Positions 60,756 to 64,000 of a DNA stretch of 64,000 nucleotides are shown one piece after another. Under the pieces are notes generated by a model that saw nothing but the letters and a program-made list of their open reading frames with translations, was not told the DNA's origin and did not search any database. The DNA comes from Coraliomargarita algicola. GTDB taxonomy: Bacteria > Verrucomicrobiota > Verrucomicrobiia > Opitutales > Coraliomargaritaceae. Made by a program: the position numbers and the translations under genes. The first letter of the stretch is position 1; each line of letters starts with the position of its first letter. The stretch is from positions 2,755,001 through 2,819,000 of the forward strand of contig NZ_CP138858.1 in NCBI RefSeq assembly GCF_033878955.1, read 5' to 3'.

Positions 60756-61079
60756 ATGAACGCAAAAATCATCGCAGCCTGTGAGGCATTTTCAAAGGGC
60801 AAGCCCGAAACCGCCCTTCCTTTTCTCGCCGAAAACATCGAATGGCACATCGTAGGCGACCGCAGCATCGACGGTAACGCCGCCGTAAAAGAAATGTGTG
60901 CAGACGCTGCCTCGCAAGGCGAGCCCAACTTCGAAAATGGCCGCGTGATCAAGGCCAAGAATCATGTCGTCGTCGAAGGTGCCGACCACGACACTGGCAT
61001 GCACTACTGCGACATCTACACCATCGAGAACAACGAGATTTGCGAAATCGCCTCCTACTCCCTAGCCGGACCGGAGTAA
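60756..61079 (+). CDS. SnoaL/NTF2-like fold protein
   Basis: The ATG at 60756 (MNAKIIAACEAFSKGKPETA) gives 107 residues. Helix-strand order and the phrases LPFLAENIEWHIVGDRSIDG, then VEGADHDTGMHYCDIYTIEN, match the SnoaL-like cone-shaped fold used by small isomerases and binding proteins. No specific substrate can be named. It is divergent from the pRiA4b-like gene and convergent with yjbQ. Confidence 0.8.
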   Translation: MNAKIIAACEAFSKGKPETALPFLAENIEWHIVGDRSIDGNAAVKEMCADAASQGEPNFENGRVIKAKNHVVVEGADHDTGMHYCDIYTIENNEICEIASYSLAGPE

Positions 61080-61086
61080 GCAAAAC

Positions 61087-61506
61087 TCACTCCCCCTGAA
61101 AGCTCAACACGATGCGCCGCTGATGGCTCCGCTGGCGGTGCTCCCAGAGAAAGACGCCCTGCCAAGTGCCTAAGCAGAGTCGCCTGTGGACGAAAGGGAT
61201 CACTTCTGCCGTGCGCGTGAGCGCCATCTTGATGTGACTGGGCATATCGTCGGGGCCCTCGTATGTGTGAGTAAAATGCGGGTCATTTTCCGGCACCAGT
61301 CGATCGATAAAGCCCTCTAGGTCACGTCGCGCAGAAGGATCCGCGTTTTCCATAATCACCAAGCTGCAACTGGTGTGACAGCAAAACACCGTGACCGTGC
61401 CCTCACTCAAGCCTGACTCTCGCAGCGCGGATTCAATTTGTTGCGTAAACTCTGCCGTAGCTTTGCCTGGTGCGATGACAACGATCTCTTTGGTATATAC
61501 TGGCAT
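61087..61506 (-). CDS. YjbQ family (UPF0047) protein
   Basis: The ATG at 61506 (MPVYTKEIVVIAPGKATAEF) gives 139 residues. Family motifs are VTVFCCHTSCSLVIMENADP, HTYEGPDDMPSHIKMAL and CLGTWQGVFLWEHR. The fold binds a metal and has been linked to thiamine phosphate synthase activity in E. coli. It lies downstream of fetB on the same strand, and the preferred start falls 14 bases beyond the fetB stop. Confidence 0.9.
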   Translation of the reverse strand: MPVYTKEIVVIAPGKATAEFTQQIESALRESGLSEGTVTVFCCHTSCSLVIMENADPSARRDLEGFIDRLVPENDPHFTHTYEGPDDMPSHIKMALTRTAEVIPFVHRRLCLGTWQGVFLWEHRQRSHQRRIVLSFQGE

Positions 61507-61520
61507 GTGAAGGGAAGCTG

Positions 61521-62354
61521 TTAGTGTTTCTTGCGCCTGCTGGACTTGGCGCTTTTCCAAGTCGAACCTTGCACGTCCTCGCATAGGTTTCCCATCCGGT
61601 CAAAGGCGCGTGGAATGGTGAGCCACAGATTTAAATAGGCGCCTAGTGTTAAGGAAACGAAAATCGCAATCATTATAGCGAGCTGGTATTTAATCGCCAC
61701 CATTGGTGTGGCCCCGCCCAAGATTTGGCCGGTCATCATGCCCGGCAGCGCAACGATCCCGACCGTCGCCATGCTTGCAAGGTGCTGACGACAGGCATTA
61801 CTCATCGCCAACGCCAACCAGGGGCGCAAGGCCTCGAAACGTGTGGCCCCCATTGACAGACGTTGCCGATAGACATCTGCATCTTTAGAGATTCCTGCGT
61901 AGAAATGCTGCACCGACAGGATGTTACCCCGCAAGCAATTGCCTAAGATCATACCGACAATCGGAATCAAATAGCGCGCATCATACCAAGGATCGGGGCG
62001 TATCAAGCTCAGAATCATCACACCCGCCACGGTCAAGGTCGTGGCACTCAGCGCCCACATACAGGGCAAAACGAAACGGCGCAGCCCAATGCCACCATCC
62101 CCCAAGATCCTGAAATTGGCCGCGCTCAGCATCACCAACAGCCACAACAAATTGAGCCATAGCGAGTTGGTCCTAAATAAGAATTCCAGATACAGACCGA
62201 CCAGAAACAATTGCACCGTCATCCGCACAATCGCCCAGAGTAGACTTCGCGTCAGCCCCAGTCCTAAACTATAAAAAATCGCCAGCGGAATTAACAGCAT
62301 TGTGTAGTAGAGCAGTAAAGCGCCCCAACCAATGTCGATAAATTGCTTATCCAT
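61521..62354 (-). CDS. fetB: FetB-like ABC transporter permease
   Basis: A 277-residue membrane protein with seven to eight segments. It carries the FetB/YbbM features ALLLYYTMLLIPLAIFYSLG, PIVGMILGNCLRGNILSVQH, RLSMGATRFEALRPWLALAM, GIVALPGMMTGQILGGATPM and VAIKYQLAIMIAIFVSLTLG. With FetA it forms an inner-membrane exporter that in E. coli increases iron export and oxidative-stress resistance. The ATG overlaps the end of fetA by eight bases. Confidence 0.9.
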   Translation of the reverse strand: MDKQFIDIGWGALLLYYTMLLIPLAIFYSLGLGLTRSLLWAIVRMTVQLFLVGLYLEFLFRTNSLWLNLLWLLVMLSAANFRILGDGGIGLRRFVLPCMWALSATTLTVAGVMILSLIRPDPWYDARYLIPIVGMILGNCLRGNILSVQHFYAGISKDADVYRQRLSMGATRFEALRPWLALAMSNACRQHLASMATVGIVALPGMMTGQILGGATPMVAIKYQLAIMIAIFVSLTLGAYLNLWLTIPRAFDRMGNLCEDVQGSTWKSAKSSRRKKH

Positions 62355-63006
62355 GCTGTCCGTCCTCCCCGACGCGAACCACTCGGTTGAATCGCGCTAA
62401 AAACTCTGCATCATGCGAAATGGCCAACACCGTGCGCTCGGGCGATGCTAGTATGCAATCCATGACCGCTGTCTTAGTTTCCGCATCGAGTGAACTCGTC
62501 GGCTCATCCACCAGCCACACAGGACGATCCAGCAACAAGGCACGAGCCAGCGCCAAGCGCTGCTGCTCCCCTCCCGACAAACGACGGGCATCGGCCGCCA
62601 AATCAAGCGCGGCGAGCCCGACTGCCTGCAACACTTCATGCAGTTTCACATCCGTAAAGCGGGCGGCCAGAGCCTGATTACGCTTAAATTCCAAGGGCAA
62701 ACAAAGCGCCTCACGCACGGTATCCGCCCCTGGTTCGGCTTGTTGCGGTAGCCAATTAATACACTGGCGAACAGCCGCCACGTTTGCGGCGTCCACAGCC
62801 AAGCCCGCAACCGAAAGCGAACCTGCCGCTGGAACGCAAAAGCCCATCAACGCACGCAGTAGAGTCGTCTTGCCCGCCCCGGAACGCCCCGCTAAGGCAA
62901 CTTTTTCGCCAGCGCGCAGCTCTAAACTAAAATCACTGAGAAGCGGACGCCCCTCAAAAAAAATACTGAGCTCACGAATCATGAGAGCCGGCACAGAGCT
63001 ATTCAT
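62347..63006 (-). CDS. fetA: FetA-like ABC transporter ATP-binding protein
   Basis: From the ATG at 63006 (MNSSVPALMIRELSIFFEGR) it has 219 residues with Walker A GRSGAGKTTLL, signature LSGGEQQRLALARALLLDRP, Walker B VWLVDEPTSSLD and the H-loop AISHD. It pairs with FetB, with which it overlaps by eight bases. A short repeat hairpin (63096-63119) separates it from the divergent fumC. Confidence 0.92.
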   Translation of the reverse strand: MNSSVPALMIRELSIFFEGRPLLSDFSLELRAGEKVALAGRSGAGKTTLLRALMGFCVPAAGSLSVAGLAVDAANVAAVRQCINWLPQQAEPGADTVREALCLPLEFKRNQALAARFTDVKLHEVLQAVGLAALDLAADARRLSGGEQQRLALARALLLDRPVWLVDEPTSSLDAETKTAVMDCILASPERTVLAISHDAEFLARFNRVVRVGEDGQHG

Positions 63007-63095
63007 CAATTTATCCAAAACGCTAAAAGAGCAAGCGCATCTCAGCCACAAGACAATCTAAACCGCGCCACAAAATCGACTATTCGTAGCTGTAA

Positions 63096-63119
63096 TAAAT
63101 ACCCTGCGTATTTATTGTA
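63096..63119. repeat. Intergenic repeat, copy 2 (with 44480), hairpin-forming
   Basis: TAAATACCCTGCGTA followed by TTTATTGTA. With flanking bases, AATAAATAC and GTATTTATT pair around the loop CCTGC (63094-63117). It lies between the divergent fetA and fumC. Confidence 0.55.
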
Positions 63120-63194
63120 GCTCGTCGCTCCCCAATCGCATCACTAACTGCCGACTTCAATGGATTATTAGCAAAGGTACGTTACAGTGGGTGC

Positions 63195-64000
63195 ATGCGC
63201 ACAGAAATAGACTCGATGGGCACTATGGAAGTGCCTGAAAATGCTCTCTACGGAGCCTCGACCCAGCGGGCGGTGCTCAATTTCCCAGTCAGCGGGCACT
63301 GCATGCCGGCACTTTTTATTCGTAGCTGCGGCTTGTTGAAATACGCCTGTGCTCAGGCCAATCTGGCGCTGGGGCGCTTGGATGCGGAAAAAGCCAAGGC
63401 CATCAGCATCGCGGCACTGGAGATCTACGAAGGCAAACACACAGAACACTTCCCCGTAGATGTCTTTCAGACCGGCTCTGGCACCTCGACGAATATGAAT
63501 GTCAACGAGGTGATCGCCAACCGCTGCAGTCAATTGAGCGGGCAACCGATCGGCTCCAAAATCCCGGTGCATCCCAACGATGACTGCAACCTCGGCCAAT
63601 CCTCCAACGACACCATGCCCACCGCTCTGCACCTGAGCACGGCCGCCGCCTTGCAACAACAACTACGCCCGGCACTCGTGCAGCTCTCCAAAGCACTCGC
63701 CCAGAAGGAACGCACCTTCAATAAAGTGGTCAAAATCGGCCGCACGCACCTAATGGACGCCACACCGATCACGCTGGGACAGGAGTTTTCCGGCTATCTG
63801 CGGCAAGTCAAAAAGGGCATCGCTCGCGTGGATCACGCCATCCTCACCTTAAAAGAGCTCGCGATCGGCGGAACCGCCGTAGGCACGGGCATTAATGGCC
63901 ACCCGGACTTCGCTCAAGCGGTCATTTCGATTCTCAACGAAAAGACTCAGCTGCATTTCATCGAAGCTAAGAACCACTTCGAGGCTCAGGCCGGCCGCGA
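63195..64000 (+). CDS. fumC: Fumarate hydratase class II, N-terminal part (cut by window edge)
   Basis: From the ATG at 63195 the frame stays open for 268 codons to the window end: MRTEIDSMGTMEVPENALYG, DVFQTGSGTSTNMNVNEVIA, HPNDDCNLGQSSNDTMPTAL, KIGRTHLMDATPITLGQEFS and AIGGTAVGTGING. These are the conserved regions of class II fumarases, up to and beyond the HPND and GRTH motifs. The third, the GSSxMPxKxNP signature loop, lies outside the window. It hydrates fumarate to malate in the TCA cycle; aspartase is the closest alternative, but the GTAVGTG and HPND context favours fumarase. Confidence 0.93.
   Translation, partial: MRTEIDSMGTMEVPENALYGASTQRAVLNFPVSGHCMPALFIRSCGLLKYACAQANLALGRLDAEKAKAISIAALEIYEGKHTEHFPVDVFQTGSGTSTNMNVNEVIANRCSQLSGQPIGSKIPVHPNDDCNLGQSSNDTMPTALHLSTAAALQQQLRPALVQLSKALAQKERTFNKVVKIGRTHLMDATPITLGQEFSGYLRQVKKGIARVDHAILTLKELAIGGTAVGTGINGHPDFAQAVISILNEKTQLHFIEAKNHFEAQAGR

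Noticed and set aside
60647..60958. A 103-codon minus-strand frame across the SnoaL-like gene
   Set aside because: Antisense to a well-supported small gene, and without a recognisable fold or ribosome site.

Overview
The window reads as one contiguous chromosomal segment of a Gram-negative bacterium, most plausibly a marine member of the Verrucomicrobiota (class Opitutia, Puniceicoccales/Coraliomargarita-like). This is an inference. It rests on genes for an outer membrane and LPS (kdsA, a porin ending in Tyr-Tyr-Phe), an exosortase, large secreted proteins without clear families, helical repeat proteins, an M56 peptidase carrying a carboxypeptidase-regulatory tail, and moderately high GC. There is no rRNA, no convincing tRNA, no CRISPR array and no prophage. 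About 50 genes are called, on both strands.

Layout. 1-3.5 kb: the 5' part of a frameshifted cystathionine gamma-synthase-like gene, then a LysM amidase flanked by two copies of a LolA-like membrane protein. 3.6-11.6 kb (minus): a secreted protein, CreD, the CreB/CreC two-component pair and a U32 protein. 11.8-19.2 kb (minus): an almost complete pyridine-nucleotide salvage cluster (pncB, nadE, nrtR; then pncA, a Nudix hydrolase, two decayed ADP-ribosylglycohydrolases, pnuC, nadR), with three matching 19-bp palindromes that are probably NrtR operators. 19.4-30.9 kb: a secreted TIM-barrel protein, msrA, the split M56 peptidase, a desaturase, a GbsR-like regulator with a perfect palindrome, and a succinate-semialdehyde dehydrogenase. 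31-34.4 kb: conserved hypotheticals, a gene-poor stretch and a toxin-antitoxin pair. 34.5-40.5 kb: a PAS protein, then TPM, nucleotidyltransferase, LemA, a histidine kinase and an exosortase. 40.5-48.6 kb: a BCCT transporter/porin/DUF2179 operon, then tatD, a helical repeat protein, kdsA and rsmD. 48.7-50 kb: a ferredoxin and a DUF3793 protein that share a TGAGTCTCA motif. 50.2-58.7 kb: polX, menE fused to a RAYT transposase, menC, guaB and a purA-like gene. 58.7-64 kb: a pRiA4b ORF-3-like protein, a SnoaL-like protein, YjbQ, the FetAB exporter and the start of fumC.

The most unusual feature is a REP/RAYT system. A palindromic element of about 74 bp occurs as at least seven full, degenerate or half copies (8480, 9881, 27239, 52051, 52698, 53715, 55059). 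Two of them exactly bracket a REP-associated tyrosine transposase at the 3' end of menE, leaving an open fusion of MenE and transposase. A third sits in frame inside menE, and the outer one supplies the transposase stop codon. Nearby REP-like hairpins and tandem repeats also reach into the ends or linkers of creD and polX.

Several genes are broken in one reading frame: the metB-like gene and the M56 gene at six-base G tracts, nrtR near its winged-helix end, and two ADP-ribosylglycohydrolases by internal deletions. Whether the frameshifts are biological or sequence errors cannot be settled from the window.
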